DNA of 12,406 bases from contig JAAUPH010000041.1 of NCBI GenBank assembly GCA_012035435.1, forward strand, positions 1-12,406, read 5' to 3'. Made by a program: the position numbers and the translations under genes. Positions 12,284 through 12,406 of this stretch are shown here, in pieces. Below the pieces are notes generated by a model. It was not told the origin of the DNA. It searched no databases and saw nothing but the letters and a program-made list of their open reading frames with translations. This DNA is from Sphingopyxis sp. (GTDB lineage Bacteria; Pseudomonadota; Alphaproteobacteria; Sphingomonadales; Sphingomonadaceae). Positions within the stretch are counted from its first letter, which is position 1; each line of letters starts with the position of its first letter.

Positions 12284-12406
12284 ATGACCAGCCGCCTTTC
12301 TTTGTGCCGCTTGCTGCGGCCCTGCTCGGCCTTAGCGGCTGTGCCACCGCCGTCCCGCCCGTCGACGTGACGCGCTTCCATACGCCTGCGCTGGCCGCGC
12401 TCGCGC
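12284..12406 (+). CDS. Lipoprotein N-terminus, possibly DUF4136 type, partial (one single-base deletion)
   Basis: ATG at 12284 gives MTSRLS. The frame shifts near 12297-12303, where a T run appears to lack one base. Restoring one T continues FVPLAAALLGLSGCATAV, a type II signal peptide with lipobox LSGC. PPVDVTRFHTPALAALA follows to the window edge. Without the repair the ATG frame stops soon (after MTSRLSLCRLLRPCSA...). The product would be an acylated envelope protein. The text after the Cys reminds me of DUF4136 lipoproteins of sphingomonads, but too little is present to be sure. Lipobox and frameshift: fairly sure; family: weak. Confidence 0.6.

Noticed and set aside
1..12406. CRISPR arrays, insertion sequences, tRNA or rRNA genes, prophage or defence genes
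   Set aside because: No regularly spaced repeats, transposase, integrase, cloverleaf-like or rRNA-like sequence was seen; gene content is housekeeping throughout.

Overview
The window is GC-rich chromosomal DNA that reads as a free-living alphaproteobacterium, most likely Sphingomonadales. The reasons are the gene order hemE / PPSR-maf-aroE-coaE-dnaQ, the small conserved families DUF1489, DUF1491 and DUF6489, and a HemJ-type protoporphyrinogen oxidase. Nearly everything is housekeeping.

Layout. 1-553 (minus): a DUF6489-like gene whose frame never closes, running into a broken C-terminal piece of a serine hydrolase. 660-1753 (plus): a dienelactone hydrolase and an NTF2-like protein, overlapping by 4 nt. 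1750-2151 (minus): DUF1489, convergent with the previous pair. 2239-5898 (minus): hemE, hemJ, rho and a TerC/YjbE-type membrane protein, transcribed in that order. 5899-6248: a non-coding gap with an A/T-rich tract, DnaA-box-like 9-mers, palindromes and short repeats. 6249-9827 (plus): PPSR, maf, aroE, coaE and dnaQ; the first four are chained by ATGA overlaps. 9868-11380 (plus): long-form hpf, ptsN and DUF1491. 11573-12214 (plus): an exported SleB/CwlJ-type cell wall hydrolase. 12284-end (plus): the start of a lipoprotein.

The main biological point is that the gap between hemE and the PPSR gene is very probably the chromosomal replication origin (oriC). The same junction is the origin in Caulobacter and Rickettsia. 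Here hemE, hemJ and rho point left and the PPSR operon points right, both away from the gap as expected for replication-co-directional genes.

The main technical point is that rho (twice), hemE, maf and the terminal lipoprotein each carry single-base indels, almost all in short homopolymers. rho and hemE are unlikely to be dispensable, so these look like sequencing or assembly errors. The left edge has an even higher indel density. I found no mobile element, CRISPR array, tRNA, rRNA or clearly new system.
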